Source: Nitrosopumilaceae archaeon (GTDB lineage: Archaea; Thermoproteota; Nitrososphaeria; Nitrososphaerales; Nitrosopumilaceae). Taken from it: a DNA stretch of 64,000 nt. The stretch lies in NCBI GenBank assembly GCA_035631875.1, contig DASQHX010000010.1, forward strand, positions 154,708 through 218,707. The letters run 5' to 3'. The notes beneath the pieces were generated by a model. The model saw only the letters and a program-made list of their open reading frames with translations, was not told the DNA's origin and ran no database searches. Position 1 is the stretch's first letter. Every line of letters begins with the position of its first letter. The translations under genes and the position numbers were made by a program. Positions 1-10,483 of the stretch are shown one piece after another.

Positions 1-967
1 CCCCCACACCAGCTAAAGCAATCAGAGGATACAACATATTATTAAAATTAACTGATAATGGGTTATTTTCTGATGTTGTTCCCGTATTAGATGAAGTATT
101 ACCTATAGAATCTCCAAGATTCACATTTTCGTTCAGTGAGATTTTCTCAGATTTTGCTTGCGTTAATTGTAGTCGTTTTGCATTTTCAATTCTTTTTTGA
201 ATTTCTTCATAAATTGCTTGAGCATCAGTGGTTTGTGTAGTTCCAGTATTATTTTGTGTTGAGGTTCCAGATGAACTTGGTGTAGTTGGTGTTGACGTAG
301 ACATGGTTGTGGCATACGCTACGTTAGATGGATTACTTGTACCTGCAGAGTTTATTGCAGATACCCTATAGGAATATTGTTTACTTGGAGTCAATCCAGC
401 ATCTTGATATGTCAATGTCAAAGTATTTTGAATTGCACTAAACCCGTTTCCATCATTTCTTTCAATTTTATATCCTGTTATCGGCGAACCTCCATTCATC
501 GTAGGTGTCAACCAAGAAAGATCAATTTCTGTTGATGAGAAAGAAGTTGCGGTCAGACTAACTGGCGAAGATGGTGTTATTGATGAGCCATCAGGTGAAA
601 ATATAAAAGTTATAGTTTTACCAGTTGCTTTATTCATAACGAATGCAGTAGCATTGTAAATTCCCTTAACTGAAAAGTTTTTTTGATTATTTGGAGTGCT
701 AGTATCAACCATGATTTGAAAATTGTTAGCATTATCTGTAGTTCCAGACGCTAAAAGTGCAAAGTTGTCAGGACCATAAATCACAATATACACATTTTGT
801 GAATCACCTGGTGCAGTTTTGCCAGAAAAAACAATCTGGTTTCCTCCTTTGTAAAATCCAGCATTGGTTTGAAACGATGTTACTTCTGCATATGCAGGTA
901 AAATTACTGATGAAACCAATGGAATTACAAATAAAATCGAGAGTAGATTCACCAAACTAATTTTCAT
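1..967 (-). CDS. Secreted fibronectin type III domain protein, 3' end outside window
   Basis: The reading frame is open from the ATG at 967 to the left edge, so the C-terminus is missing. The first 27 residues form a signal peptide (hydrophobic core, then LPAYA before EVTSF). A beta-rich domain of about 90 residues follows. A fibronectin type III module lies at about residues 140-225, with the typical STEIDLSW, GYKIER and YSYRVSAINSAG blocks. A Thr/Ser/Pro-rich linker and a short charged helix come next, and a hydrophobic stretch near the window edge (LYPLIALAGVG) is probably the start of a C-terminal membrane anchor. Likely a cell-surface protein of unknown role. Confidence 0.85.
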   Translation of the reverse strand, partial: MKISLVNLLSILFVIPLVSSVILPAYAEVTSFQTNAGFYKGGNQIVFSGKTAPGDSQNVYIVIYGPDNFALLASGTTDNANNFQIMVDTSTPNNQKNFSVKGIYNATAFVMNKATGKTITFIFSPDGSSITPSSPVSLTATSFSSTEIDLSWLTPTMNGGSPITGYKIERNDGNGFSAIQNTLTLTYQDAGLTPSKQYSYRVSAINSAGTSNPSNVAYATTMSTSTPTTPSSSGTSTQNNTGTTQTTDAQAIYEEIQKRIENAKRLQLTQAKSEKISLNENVNLGDSIGNTSSNTGTTSENNPLSVNFNNMLYPLIALAGVG

Positions 968-1065
968 AGACTGTTTTTTACTTACATAATTATTAAAAAC
1001 GCGTAGAATTGATACTTTTCAATGTAAAGCTAAAATTATGCCAGTTTTCTTCCAAATGTATCAAA

Positions 1066-2748
1066 ATGGAAATATCTAGTAGAAATGTTGTAGTAGGACC
1101 ATCAAGAGCCCCTCACAGAGCAATGTACAAAGCAATGGGATTAAATGATGAGGATCTTGGAAAACCATTCATTGGTGTATCTCACACTGGAAATGAGGCC
1201 ACACCATGTAACATACACCTTGGAAGATTAGCCCAAAAAGCAAAGGAGGGAGTAAGTGATTCTGGAGGTACTCCAAGAGAATTTGCAACAATTGCAGTAA
1301 GTGATGGCATTGCAATGGGTCATGAAGGTATGAAAGCATCTCTAGTCAGCAGAGAAATAATTGCAGATTCAATTGAGATAATGGTAAGAGCTCATCAATA
1401 CGACGGATTAGTTGGAATAGCAGGCTGCGATAAAAGTTTACCAGGCACTATGATGGGAATGGCAAGATTGAATCTTCCATCAGTTTTTGTATATGGTGGT
1501 ACCATCATGCCAGGAATTTATGAAGGAAAGCAAGTCACAGTACAGGATGTTTACGAGGCAGTTGGTTCCTATGAGGCAGGTCAATTAACTCTTGAAGCTT
1601 TGAAAAATCTTGAAAACGTAGCATGTCCAAATGCAGGCTCCTGTGGCGGTATGTATACTGCAAATACCATGGCGTCAATTAGCGAAGCAATTGGAATTGC
1701 ATTACCAGGTAGTGCATCTCCTCCAGCTGAAGATCCACGAAGAGAAAAAATAGTATACGATAGCGGCAGGGCAGTTCTAAATCTTTTAGAAAATGGGATA
1801 AGACCAAAAGATATTTTTACATTTGAGGCATTTGAAAATGCAATTACGGTTGCAAATGCAATAGGTGGCTCTACTAATGCAATTCTTCATCTTTTAGCTT
1901 TATCTCGTGAGATTGGAGTACGGCTTACACTAGAAGATTTTGAGAGAGTTAGAAAAAAGACGCCTCATATTGCAGACATGAGACCTGGAGGATTTTATGT
2001 AATGTTAGATTTAGACAAGATTGGAGGAATTCCAATTTTAATGAAGAGTTTGGCTAAGAAAAATCTCTTAAATGAAAACGTAATGACTGCTACTGGTAAA
2101 ACTCTCAAGCAGAATCTAGATTCAATTGCACTTTCATTTGATGCTAATCAAAATGTACTCAAACCAATTGAATCCCCAATTCATAGAACTGGAACACTGG
2201 AAATTCTCAGAGGTTCACTTGCACCAGATGGTGCAGTTGTAAAAGTAGCTGGAGTACACGCGACAGAATTTCGAGGTAACGCCAAAGTTTTTGATAGAGA
2301 AGAAGATGCATTTGATGCCATTTCAAAAAGAGAAATAAAAGAAAACGATGTTGTAATAATAAGATATGAGGGTCCTAAAGGAGGACCCGGTATGAGAGAA
2401 ATGCTAGGAGTTACTGCTGCACTGGTAGGACAAAAACTTGGAGAAAAAGTTTGCTTAGTAACAGACGGAAGATTCTCAGGTGCGACAAGAGGTCTTATGA
2501 TAGGCCATGTTTCTCCAGAAGCTGCTGTTGGTGGAAACATCGCTCTAGTAAAAGAAGGTGATGAAATCATAATCAATATTGAAAAAAATACTTTGGATAT
2601 GTCAGTATCTGAAAGTGAACTTGCACAAAGACGTAAAGAGTGGAAGCCTAGAAAGCCAAATTATGAAACTGGTGCATTAGCGAAATATGCATCACTTGTA
2701 GGTTCTGCCTCCGAAGGCGCAATTACTAGTCCACTAGGACAAAACTAA
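1066..2748 (+). CDS. ilvD: Dihydroxy-acid dehydratase
   Basis: Dehydrates 2,3-dihydroxy-isovalerate and 2,3-dihydroxy-3-methylvalerate to the 2-keto acids in valine, isoleucine and leucine synthesis. The product has 560 residues, normal for IlvD/Edd enzymes. Three cysteines in the expected cluster positions are visible: Cys48 (TPCNIH), Cys121 (GCDKSLPG) and Cys193 ([10 protein letters not shown]). The C-terminal GRFSGATRG block is also intact. I start at the ATG at 1066 because an upstream in-frame ATG at 1009 adds residues not typical of the family. A TATA-like ATTAAAAA at 991-998 predicts a transcript start near 1020, so the mRNA would have a leader of about 46 nt. The other branched-chain genes are 22 kb away. 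Confidence 0.97.
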   Translation: MEISSRNVVVGPSRAPHRAMYKAMGLNDEDLGKPFIGVSHTGNEATPCNIHLGRLAQKAKEGVSDSGGTPREFATIAVSDGIAMGHEGMKASLVSREIIADSIEIMVRAHQYDGLVGIAGCDKSLPGTMMGMARLNLPSVFVYGGTIMPGIYEGKQVTVQDVYEAVGSYEAGQLTLEALKNLENVACPNAGSCGGMYTANTMASISEAIGIALPGSASPPAEDPRREKIVYDSGRAVLNLLENGIRPKDIFTFEAFENAITVANAIGGSTNAILHLLALSREIGVRLTLEDFERVRKKTPHIADMRPGGFYVMLDLDKIGGIPILMKSLAKKNLLNENVMTATGKTLKQNLDSIALSFDANQNVLKPIESPIHRTGTLEILRGSLAPDGAVVKVAGVHATEFRGNAKVFDREEDAFDAISKREIKENDVVIIRYEGPKGGPGMREMLGVTAALVGQKLGEKVCLVTDGRFSGATRGLMIGHVSPEAAVGGNIALVKEGDEIIINIEKNTLDMSVSESELAQRRKEWKPRKPNYETGALAKYASLVGSASEGAITSPLGQN

Positions 2749-2761
2749 TTTTTCTAAAAAT

Positions 2762-2980
2762 TTAGAAATCTACTGGAAGATGATACTGACAAAAAAGTCT
2801 AGTTTTTTCTCTAATTGTTTTTGCGGTTATTGACACTCCATCTTCTAGCCCTTTCTCGCAAATACTACAAACTGCATTTTTGACAACTGTTTTGAGAGGA
2901 GTTGTTTTTTTAACAAAATATAGATCTTGGAATAACAAAATTTCGTTTCTATTTTGACTTGTAGCCAATATCTGCGACAT
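2762..2980 (-). CDS. Small Cys-rich protein (CxxC...C..H)
   Basis: Predicted 72-residue protein convergent with ilvD. Its second half carries AVCSICEKGL and, near the end, LFCQYH, which together make a plausible single zinc site (two Cys, then Cys and His). A second ATG at 2989 is available. I prefer 2980 because a TATA-like TTTATATC at 3002-3009 lies 25 nt upstream, as for other leaderless genes here. It resembles other tiny Cys/His proteins in the window (15540-15662, 14601-14813, 18166-18417). Function unknown. Confidence 0.6.
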   Translation of the reverse strand: MSQILATSQNRNEILLFQDLYFVKKTTPLKTVVKNAVCSICEKGLEDGVSITAKTIREKTRLFCQYHLPVDF

Positions 2981-3001
2981 GCATACCATACGTCAAGATC
3001 T

Positions 3002-3009
3002 GATATAAA
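3002..3009 (-). promoter_or_regulatory. TATA-like box for the 2980 gene
   Basis: On the minus strand this reads TTTATATC, centred 25.5 nt upstream of the ATG at 2980. It supports a leaderless mRNA and decides between the two possible starts. Confidence 0.5.
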
Positions 3010-3068
3010 GGTACCGTACTATACCGTAAGTTTCTGAGATTCTAATGCTTCCAAACTAGTTGCTTAAT

Positions 3069-3076
3069 TTTAAATA
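3069..3076 (+). promoter_or_regulatory. TATA-like box of the trp operon
   Basis: TTTAAATA centred at 3072.5. With the 24.5-27.5 nt spacing seen at other leaderless genes in this window, it predicts a transcript start at about 3097-3100. That is the ATG of a 10-codon mini-ORF at 3099, not the trpE GTG at 3103. Confidence 0.5.
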
Positions 3077-3098
3077 GAGTTAGAACAGGACTTTCTAT

Positions 3099-3131
3099 AT
3101 GGGTGGCCACATTTGGACATTCGAAGCTTAG
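3099..3131 (+). other. Possible leaderless mini-ORF overlapping the trpE start
   Basis: ATG at 3099 opens a ten-codon frame (MGGHIWTFEA) ending at TAG 3129-3131. It is out of frame with trpE, which starts at GTG 3103 four bases later. The ATG falls where the promoter spacing predicts the transcript 5' end, and the peptide contains one Trp codon. It may be a regulatory decoy or chance; a transcript start four bases further on would make it irrelevant. Confidence 0.3.
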
Positions 3132-4458
3132 TATAGTACCCCTAGAGTTTACTGGCTCCCAATTCGAACTATATAATAAAATTTCAAGAAATTATCATCA
3201 TTCTTTTTTGTTTGAATCATTAACTGGTCCTGAGGAATTAGCAGAAACCTCGATTATGGGATTTGATCCTTCAATTGTAATCAAAGGATATGCAGACAGA
3301 ATAGTATTACGTGACAAAAATGCAAATACAAGAACAATTCTAACAAACGATCCTCTATCGGAAATAAAAAAACTGCTTCATGAAATTCCTGATCAAAAAT
3401 ATCGCTATCTTGGAGGAGCAGTTGGAATAATAAATTATGATGCCATAAGATTATGGGAAAAGATTCCAGACTCACATAAAAAAGAAGACATGCCACTAAT
3501 GGAATTTGGAATTTACATGGATGGAATCTTGTATGACAATAAGGAAAAAAAATCATATTATTTTTATTATGATAAAAATAGAATTGACAGTGTAAGATTT
3601 TCCGAGACAGAATTTGAAAAGTTTTCGTCGTCAGAAATTTCAGAAAACCTAAACAAACAACAATTTGAAAATATGGTAGACAAGGCAAAAAAATACATAC
3701 ATGATGGAGACATCTTTCAAGTAGTACTTTCTAGAAAATTCAAATTTTCTGCAGAGGGGGATTTACTCAGAGTATACAAATCGCTCAGACAGATAAATCC
3801 ATCACCTTATCTTTATCATATGAAAATGGGTAGCAGAACCATTATTGGCTCTAGCCCGGAAATGCTACTTAGGGTAACTGGAAAAGTTGTTGAGACATTT
3901 CCTATTGCAGGCACTAGACCAATAACAGATAATGAGAAAAAAAACGAGATACTAAAAGTGGAAATGCTAAACGATGAGAAAGAGCTAGCTGAACACACAA
4001 TGCTTGTAGATCTTGGTCGAAATGACATAGGACGTGTTTGTAAATATGGTTCTGTACATGTAAAAGAGCTCATGGCTGTCAAAAAATTCAGTCATGTACA
4101 ACACATAGTTACTCATGTTGTTGGAATCTTAGATCAAAAATACGATGCTTTTGATGCAATGAAAGCAGTATTTCCTGCAGGTACTGTTTCTGGTGCACCA
4201 AAAATTCGTGCAATGGAGATAATTGACGAGTTAGAGCCTGATGAACGTGGGCCATATGCAGGAGCAGTTGGATATTTTTCTTTTAATGGTTGTTGTGATT
4301 TTGCCATTGCAATCAGAACCATATTTTTTGAAGGAAAAAACGGATTTATTCAAACAGGAGCTGGCATAGTTTCAGACTCTAAAGCTGATAATGAATGGTT
4401 AGAAACTCAACACAAAGCAAATGCAATGCTTAGTGCGCTAAAGGAGGCATCAAAATGA
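3103..4458 (+). CDS. trpE: Anthranilate synthase component I
   Basis: Converts chorismate to anthranilate using ammonia supplied by TrpG, the first committed step of tryptophan synthesis. The 451-residue product has the chorismate-binding domain in its second half, including GSSPEMLLRV, the PIAGTRP block, ELAEHTMLVDLGRND, AVFPAGTVSGAPK and the terminal TGAGIVSDSKADNEW. The start is GTG at 3103, since no in-frame ATG precedes the conserved N-terminal VPLEF. First gene of a tightly packed operon; its stop overlaps the trpG start by 4 nt. A mini-ORF beginning at 3099 overlaps its start in another frame. Confidence 0.97.
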   Translation: MATFGHSKLSIVPLEFTGSQFELYNKISRNYHHSFLFESLTGPEELAETSIMGFDPSIVIKGYADRIVLRDKNANTRTILTNDPLSEIKKLLHEIPDQKYRYLGGAVGIINYDAIRLWEKIPDSHKKEDMPLMEFGIYMDGILYDNKEKKSYYFYYDKNRIDSVRFSETEFEKFSSSEISENLNKQQFENMVDKAKKYIHDGDIFQVVLSRKFKFSAEGDLLRVYKSLRQINPSPYLYHMKMGSRTIIGSSPEMLLRVTGKVVETFPIAGTRPITDNEKKNEILKVEMLNDEKELAEHTMLVDLGRNDIGRVCKYGSVHVKELMAVKKFSHVQHIVTHVVGILDQKYDAFDAMKAVFPAGTVSGAPKIRAMEIIDELEPDERGPYAGAVGYFSFNGCCDFAIAIRTIFFEGKNGFIQTGAGIVSDSKADNEWLETQHKANAMLSALKEASK

Positions 4459-5042
4459 AATTTTTAATAATTGACAACTACGATTCATTTGTTTACAATA
4501 TTGCACAGATTCTTGGAGAGCTTGATGTTACATCAGATGTAATCAGAAATGACAAAATAACACTTGATGAGATTAAAAAACAAAATTATGATGCAATAGT
4601 GATATCACCGGGACCAGGAACGCCAGAAGATGAGAAATACTTTGGGATAAGTAGTAAAGTAATAACAGAACTAGGTCCAACAACACCAATTCTTGGAGTC
4701 TGTTTAGGTCATCAAGGAATCATCCATGCATTTGGCGGAAAAGTTGTAAACGCTGGTAATGTAAGACATGGAAAGACAAGTCCGGTGGAGCATTACAAAT
4801 CTCCATTATTTGAAGGAGTCCAAAATCCATTCAAAGCTACAAGATACCATTCGCTAGTAGGGGACAAGACTGTGATTCCAGATGTACTCAAAGTAACTGC
4901 AGTTGCACAAGATGATAAGGAAATAATGGCAGTAAGTCATAAAAAATACATCATAGAGGGCGTACAGTTTCATCCAGAATCAGTAATGACTGGAGAAGGG
5001 AAAAAAATTCTAGCCAATTTCATAAAGTTGATAAAAAAATGA
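4455..5042 (+). CDS. trpG: Anthranilate synthase glutamine amidotransferase subunit
   Basis: Class I glutamine amidotransferase of 195 residues that hydrolyses glutamine and feeds ammonia to TrpE. The catalytic Cys lies in GVCLGHQG, the His/Glu pair in GVQFHPESV, and the oxyanion block in ISPGPGTPE. The N-terminal LIIDNYDSFVYN is typical of TrpG/PabA. Since the gene lies between trpE and trpD, a tryptophan role is most likely, although such subunits can also serve p-aminobenzoate synthesis. ATGA overlap with trpE and 4-nt overlap with trpD indicate translational coupling. Confidence 0.97.
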   Translation: MKFLIIDNYDSFVYNIAQILGELDVTSDVIRNDKITLDEIKKQNYDAIVISPGPGTPEDEKYFGISSKVITELGPTTPILGVCLGHQGIIHAFGGKVVNAGNVRHGKTSPVEHYKSPLFEGVQNPFKATRYHSLVGDKTVIPDVLKVTAVAQDDKEIMAVSHKKYIIEGVQFHPESVMTGEGKKILANFIKLIKK

Positions 5043-6085
5043 TTTCAGAATTAACAAACAAACTTTCATTGTATCAGGATCTTGGTTATGATGAAATGAG
5101 TAGTGTTATGGATGAGTTATTCAAAGGACAAATTCCTCCGCAAGAAGGAGCCAATTTTTTAAGAAATTTAACTGACAAAGGAGAATCTGATGAAGAACTT
5201 TTGGCAATGCTAGACAAAATGCAACAATATGCTATTCATATCAACCCAAAAAGATCCGGTAGAATAATTGACGTATGTGGTACAGGCGGTGATAAGATGA
5301 AAACATTCAATGTCTCCACAACAGCTGCATTTGTAATAAATGGTGTAGGTGGAACAGTGGCAAAGCACGGAAACAGATCAGTTTCTGGAATTTATGGTAG
5401 CGCAGATATTTTTGAATATTTTGGATATGATCTAAGTATGTCACAAGAAAGAGTGACTGAAATTATAGAAAAATGTGGAATAGGATTTATGTTTGCACAG
5501 AAATTTCATCCAGCAATGAAAAACATTGCAGAGGCAAGAAAAATTCTTGGGTCAAGAACCGCGTTTAATTTACTTGGACCATTAAGTAATCCAGCAAGAG
5601 TAAAGAACCAATTAGTGGGAGTATTTTCTGCAGACTATCTTGAAAGAATAGTATTATTGTTAAAGTCACGTAATGCAGAAAATGTGATGACGGTATTATC
5701 TCATGACGGTCTTGATGAGCTATCCACTACATCAAAAAACCAAATATGTCATCTCAAAAATGGCAAAATCAGTATTAGAGTTCTAAACCCTATAGATTTC
5801 GGATTAACAAAAGGATCTTTAGGAGACATTCAGATTTCATCAAAGGATGATGCCATAAAGTCATTTATTTCGGTCTTAAGAGGAACTGCAAATAAATCAA
5901 TGATCGAGGTAACAGCACTTAATGCAGCAGCGGGTTTGATAATTTCAGACATAGCAGATGATTTTCATGATGCAATACCAATGGCATTAGATTCTATAAA
6001 AAGTGGTAAAGCATATGATGCATTTAGAAATTTTATTCGTTTTTGTGGCAATATAGAAAAAGTTGAGGAATTTGAAAAATCATGA
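5039..6085 (+). CDS. trpD: Anthranilate phosphoribosyltransferase
   Basis: Transfers phosphoribose from PRPP to anthranilate. The 348-residue product has the PRPP-binding DVCGTGGDKMKTFNVST loop at about residues 79-95, the KHGNRSVSG block, and FMFAQKFHPAMK with ARKILGSRTAFNLLGPLSNP. Its length is normal for the family. It overlaps trpG and trpC by 4 nt each. Confidence 0.97.
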   Translation: MISELTNKLSLYQDLGYDEMSSVMDELFKGQIPPQEGANFLRNLTDKGESDEELLAMLDKMQQYAIHINPKRSGRIIDVCGTGGDKMKTFNVSTTAAFVINGVGGTVAKHGNRSVSGIYGSADIFEYFGYDLSMSQERVTEIIEKCGIGFMFAQKFHPAMKNIAEARKILGSRTAFNLLGPLSNPARVKNQLVGVFSADYLERIVLLLKSRNAENVMTVLSHDGLDELSTTSKNQICHLKNGKISIRVLNPIDFGLTKGSLGDIQISSKDDAIKSFISVLRGTANKSMIEVTALNAAAGLIISDIADDFHDAIPMALDSIKSGKAYDAFRNFIRFCGNIEKVEEFEKS

Positions 6086-6855
6086 AGGATATGCTACAAA
6101 AGCTTGCAAATAATTCGCAAAAAGCAATAGACGATGGAGTCTATAATATAACAGAGAACCTCCCACGATCAAAAAGCAGCATACTAGAAGAAATTAGAAA
6201 AAACAAACATGCCTCGCTAATTACAGAAGTAAAATTTTCTTCTCCATCACTTGGAAACATTCGTAACATCTCAGACCCAGTAGACATAGCAAGATTGATG
6301 GCGCAAGGCGGTGCGGTTGGTCTTTCTATACTAACACAACCTCATCTTTTTAATGGTTCGCCAGAGTATTTTCAAAAAATTCGCAAGCAAATTAGCATAC
6401 CACTTTTAATGAAAGATATCATAATTGATAAAACACAGTTAGATGCAGCTGAAAAAATAGGTGCTGATTGCATATTGCTCATACAATCAATTTTTGACAA
6501 AAAATTTGCCAAAGATATTAATGAATTTATTGCTTATGCACATAAGAAAAACCTAACAGTATTTTTAGAGGTACACACAAAAAATGAATTTATCAGTTCA
6601 GTAAAAACGGATGCAGATGTACTTGGAATAAACAATCGTAATTTAGATACATTAGAAATTGATCTAAATACTACAAAAGAGATACTCAAAGATCGAAAAG
6701 AAAAGAGAATAATTCTTTCTGAGAGCGGTATAGAATCTCCAAAAGATATCAAATTCCTTCATAAATGTGGTGCAGACGCATTTCTAGTTGGAAGTAGCAT
6801 AATGAAGAGTAAAGATATCAAGGGATATGTAGAAAAGTTGGTGTTATCAATATGA
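6082..6855 (+). CDS. trpC: Indole-3-glycerol-phosphate synthase
   Basis: Ring-closing step from carboxyphenylaminodeoxyribulose phosphate to indole-3-glycerol phosphate. The TIM-barrel protein has 257 residues, so it is not fused to TrpF. Visible motifs are [12 protein letters not shown] (catalytic Lys), [27 protein letters not shown] and [12 protein letters not shown]. No trpF lies between this gene and trpB, although its product is needed to make this enzyme's substrate. Overlaps both neighbours by 4 nt. Confidence 0.97.
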   Translation: MKDMLQKLANNSQKAIDDGVYNITENLPRSKSSILEEIRKNKHASLITEVKFSSPSLGNIRNISDPVDIARLMAQGGAVGLSILTQPHLFNGSPEYFQKIRKQISIPLLMKDIIIDKTQLDAAEKIGADCILLIQSIFDKKFAKDINEFIAYAHKKNLTVFLEVHTKNEFISSVKTDADVLGINNRNLDTLEIDLNTTKEILKDRKEKRIILSESGIESPKDIKFLHKCGADAFLVGSSIMKSKDIKGYVEKLVLSI

Positions 6856-8054
6856 AAATAAAATACCCAAAAGGAGGAAAGTTTGGTGAATTTGGAGGAA
6901 GATACATTCCAGAGACGCTAGTTCCAGCAGTAGAGGAATTAGAAGAGGCTTATCTGAAATTTAAAAATGACAAAGAATTCAAAAAAGAACTATCCTATTA
7001 TTTACGTGAATATGCAGGAAGACCCACCCCGTTATATTTTGCAAAAAATTTGACTGAAAAAATAGGGGGTGCAAAAATATATCTAAAAAGAGAAGATCTC
7101 TTACATGGCGGAGCCCATAAAATAAACAACACATTGGGTCAGGCGCTTCTTGCAAAAAAAATGAAGAAGAAAAGAATCATTGCAGAAACAGGAGCGGGAC
7201 AACATGGAGTTGCAACTGCAATGGCTTGCGCATCACTTAGTTTGCCATCTGAAGTATACATGGGATATAAGGATACTCAACGCCAAAAGCTAAATGTATT
7301 TAGGATGAAACTTCTTGGCTCTTTGGTTCATCCTGTAATGGAGGGAACCCAGACACTTAAAGACGCAATAAACGAAGCAATCAGGGATTGGATTACAAAT
7401 GTAGAGACCACCTACTATCTTCTTGGTTCAGCTGTTGGCCCACACCCATATCCAGTCATGGTGAGGGACTTTCAATCAGTGATTGGAGATGAGATCAAAT
7501 CACAGATGAAGGCAATTGAAAAGAAAACTCCAGATGCGATAATTGCGTGCGTTGGCGGAGGCTCTAATGCCATTGGTACATTTTATCCATTGATAGATTC
7601 AGATACCGAAATGTTTGGCATTGAGGCAGGTGGAGAAGGAATTGACACATACCATCATTCTGCAACACTAATGGCAGGATCAAAAGGAGTACTACATGGA
7701 ATGCTAACATATCTTTTACAAGACAAGGAAGGCCAGATTCTTGACACACATAGTGTTGCAGCAGGATTAGATTATCCTGGTGTTGGCCCAGAGCACTCTT
7801 ACTTGAAAGATAACAAGCGTGTAAAATATGATAGTGTTAGTGATCAGAACGCAATTGATGCATTTTTGATGCTTGCAAAATATGAAGGAATCATACCTGC
7901 GTTAGAGTCATCACATGCTGTTGCGTACGCTATAAAAATTGCAAGAAAATTTTCCAAAAGCGATTCTATTGTTATTACTTTATCCGGACGCGGAGATAAA
8001 GATGTTGAAGTAGTAGAAAATTATCTGAATCAAAATGTCAAAAATAAAAAATAA
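6852..8054 (+). CDS. trpB: Tryptophan synthase beta chain
   Basis: PLP enzyme condensing indole with serine. The 400-residue sequence is of the TrpB1 type, partnering TrpA. Its PLP lysine is in [12 protein letters not shown], the substrate-binding block is [12 protein letters not shown], the phosphate loop is VGGGSNAIG, and the C-terminal block is LSGRGDKDV. The following trpA starts 20 nt inside its 3' end, so the two subunits are probably made in a coupled manner. Confidence 0.98.
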   Translation: MKIKYPKGGKFGEFGGRYIPETLVPAVEELEEAYLKFKNDKEFKKELSYYLREYAGRPTPLYFAKNLTEKIGGAKIYLKREDLLHGGAHKINNTLGQALLAKKMKKKRIIAETGAGQHGVATAMACASLSLPSEVYMGYKDTQRQKLNVFRMKLLGSLVHPVMEGTQTLKDAINEAIRDWITNVETTYYLLGSAVGPHPYPVMVRDFQSVIGDEIKSQMKAIEKKTPDAIIACVGGGSNAIGTFYPLIDSDTEMFGIEAGGEGIDTYHHSATLMAGSKGVLHGMLTYLLQDKEGQILDTHSVAAGLDYPGVGPEHSYLKDNKRVKYDSVSDQNAIDAFLMLAKYEGIIPALESSHAVAYAIKIARKFSKSDSIVITLSGRGDKDVEVVENYLNQNVKNKK

Positions 8055-8841
8055 ATTTTTGGAACTAAAGTCCAAAAATCAAAAAGCATTGATCGCATAT
8101 GTAGTAGCTGGATATCCTAGTGAGAATGATACACTATCTGCGATACGAGGGTTAGTAAAAGGAGGAGCTGATATAATCGAGATTGGATTACCTTTTTCAG
8201 ATCCTCTTGCAGACGGACCTGTGATTCAAAATGCAAGCTATATCGCATTACAAAAAGGAATCAATCTTTCAAAGTTTCTCAATCTGACCAAAAAAATAAG
8301 AAAAGAGACAGAACTACCTCTAGTATTGATGACATACACAAATCTACTCTACAAACAAGGTTATGACAGATTTATTGCACTTGCAAAAAAGGCAGGAATT
8401 GACGGATTCATACTGCCTGACATGGCAATAGAAGAAGCCAGAGATTACCTAACGGCCATACGTAAAAACAAGGCTGACTCTATTTTTCTAATATCACCAA
8501 ATACATCGCCTAAAAGAATTAAAAAAATTGTTTTAGCATCATCTGGATTTTTGTATCTTGTTTCAATATTTGGAATAACTGGCAAGCAACAAAAAATTCA
8601 ACAATATACAATAGACGCAATCAAAAACACAAAAAAACTAGTTAACGGAAAGATTCCAATCGGAGTAGGTTTTGGTGTAAACACCCCTCAACAAGTCAAA
8701 TTCTTTATTCAAAAGGGGGCAGATGCAGTAATAGTCGGAAGCGCATTTTTAAGATTGATTGAAAAAGTGCCTCCAAAAAAGATCGAATCAGAGATTTCCA
8801 AATTTACACGAGGTCTCAAAGTAGCAACAATTTTACAATAA
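8035..8841 (+). CDS. trpA: Tryptophan synthase alpha chain
   Basis: Releases indole from indole-3-glycerol phosphate and channels it to TrpB. A 268-residue TIM barrel with the catalytic Glu in [16 protein letters not shown] and the Asp in the same block, and phosphate-binding loops near [11 protein letters not shown] and [10 protein letters not shown]. Starts 20 nt inside trpB and is the last trp gene of the operon. pyrG follows after a short gap and may be read through. Confidence 0.97.
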   Translation: MSKIKNKFLELKSKNQKALIAYVVAGYPSENDTLSAIRGLVKGGADIIEIGLPFSDPLADGPVIQNASYIALQKGINLSKFLNLTKKIRKETELPLVLMTYTNLLYKQGYDRFIALAKKAGIDGFILPDMAIEEARDYLTAIRKNKADSIFLISPNTSPKRIKKIVLASSGFLYLVSIFGITGKQQKIQQYTIDAIKNTKKLVNGKIPIGVGFGVNTPQQVKFFIQKGADAVIVGSAFLRLIEKVPPKKIESEISKFTRGLKVATILQ

Positions 8842-8872
8842 GGAATAAAAAGAGCATTTGTTATTCATAGAT

Positions 8873-10483
8873 ATGCAGGCAGAATCTGTAAAATATATTT
8901 TTGTAACAGGAGGAGTTATGTCTGGCCTCGGAAAGGGTGTAGTCTCATCTTCGATCGCAAAGTTACTGCAGTTATCAAATCAAAAAGTTTCGTGTGTAAA
9001 AATTGATCCCTATCTGAACTATGATGCTGGAACCATGAATCCTATTGCACATGGCGAAGTCTTTGTAACCGAAGATGGTGGAGAGTGCGATATGGATATT
9101 GGAAACTATGAAAGGTTTCTCAACCAGAACATCCCAAAATCTCACAACATAACTACAGCTCAAATTTATTCAAGAGTAATAGAATCTGAAAGACGTGGAG
9201 AGTATCTAGGAGCATGTGTCCAGATCATACCACATGTAACTGATGCTATAAAAGAAAGAATTAGAAATATTGCAAAAAGCGAAGATTTGAACGTACTAGT
9301 AGTAGAGTGTGGCGGAACAGTAGGAGATATTGAGAGTCTTCCTTTTCTTGAAGCATTAAGACAAATAAGATTAGAGGATGGCCCAGAAAATGTCATTTTT
9401 GTACATGTTACACTTGCACCATCACTTGATGTAGTAGGGGAACAAAAGACAAAACCTACTCAGCATAGCGTACAAGAACTCCGCAGAATTGGCATCCAAC
9501 CAGATTTGTTGGCAGTAAGATGCTCATATCCACTTGAAACAGCAGCAAAGAAAAAGATATCACTTTTTTCAAACGTATCTGTTAAAGATGTATTTTCATG
9601 TCATGACGCAGATTCAATTTTGACAATACCACAGATGCTGTATGATCAAGGAATTATCGATATTATTTTTAAGAAATTCGGCAAAGTTGGTTTGGTAAAT
9701 ACTTCGGCAAACTGGGACAGGTGGAATTCAATTGTAAATTCTTTTGCATTAATAAATCAATCTGTAAAGATAGCAATGGTTGGAAAATATGTAAAACTTG
9801 CAGATAGCTATGTTAGTGTAAATCAAGCACTCAAACATGCGGGTGCAAAAATTGGAAAAAATGTTATGATAGACTGGATTGATTCTGAAGAATTAAATGG
9901 AAATATTGACAAGCTCTCATCATACCAAGGCATACTAGTACCCGGAGGTTTTGGTGATAGAGGTTCTGAGGGAATCATAAAGACTGCAAACTATGCAAGA
10001 GAGAAAAACATACCATATCTTGGAATCTGTTTTGGATTCCAACTTGCAGCAGTAGCTTTTGGTCGTTATGTTTGCGGATTAGATAATGCAAACTCTACTG
10101 AGATTTCTCCAAATACTGAAAACCCAGTGATTGATCTTTTGCCAGAACAAAAAACAATTGAAAACAAGGGTGGTTCACTAAGACTTGGATCAAACGAAAT
10201 CAAAGTAGATGACAATACTCTAGCGTTCAAACTTTACAAATCAAATACAATTCTCAAAAGACATAGACATAGATACGAATTCAATCAAAAATATCTTGAT
10301 GCATTTACCAATAAAGGAATGACCTTTTCAGGATATAGTGATAATAAAAAACGAATGGAGATACTTGAAATTCCTACACATAGATTCTACCTAGGTGTAC
10401 AATTCCACCCGGAATTTAACAGTAGACCTGGATTTCCAGAGGCATCGTTTGAAGCTTTTGTAAATGCTGCGGCTCAGGCATAA
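8873..10483 (+). CDS. pyrG: CTP synthase
   Basis: ATP-dependent amination of UTP to CTP with glutamine as ammonia donor. The N-terminal synthetase domain begins with [14 protein letters not shown] and contains the [15 protein letters not shown] block. The C-terminal class I amidotransferase has its Cys in LGICFGFQ and HPEF near the end. I start at the ATG at 8873, giving 536 residues; a TTG at 8858 in the same frame would add five atypical residues. It lies 31 nt after trpA and ends directly against the convergent NAD kinase gene. Confidence 0.97.
   Translation: MQAESVKYIFVTGGVMSGLGKGVVSSSIAKLLQLSNQKVSCVKIDPYLNYDAGTMNPIAHGEVFVTEDGGECDMDIGNYERFLNQNIPKSHNITTAQIYSRVIESERRGEYLGACVQIIPHVTDAIKERIRNIAKSEDLNVLVVECGGTVGDIESLPFLEALRQIRLEDGPENVIFVHVTLAPSLDVVGEQKTKPTQHSVQELRRIGIQPDLLAVRCSYPLETAAKKKISLFSNVSVKDVFSCHDADSILTIPQMLYDQGIIDIIFKKFGKVGLVNTSANWDRWNSIVNSFALINQSVKIAMVGKYVKLADSYVSVNQALKHAGAKIGKNVMIDWIDSEELNGNIDKLSSYQGILVPGGFGDRGSEGIIKTANYAREKNIPYLGICFGFQLAAVAFGRYVCGLDNANSTEISPNTENPVIDLLPEQKTIENKGGSLRLGSNEIKVDDNTLAFKLYKSNTILKRHRHRYEFNQKYLDAFTNKGMTFSGYSDNKKRMEILEIPTHRFYLGVQFHPEFNSRPGFPEASFEAFVNAAAQA

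Noticed and set aside
757..960. 67-residue plus-strand ORF
   Set aside because: Antisense to the signal-peptide end of the FN3 protein, which has a clear signal peptide and domain and runs off the left edge; the plus frame has no recognisable feature.
1038..1079. 13-codon ORF in the ilvD leader
   Set aside because: Overlaps the ilvD start out of frame, but its residues ([13 protein letters not shown]) are not enriched in branched-chain amino acids and it does not begin at the predicted transcript start.
8975..9396. Two minus-strand ORFs inside pyrG
   Set aside because: Antisense to strongly conserved CTP synthase blocks.
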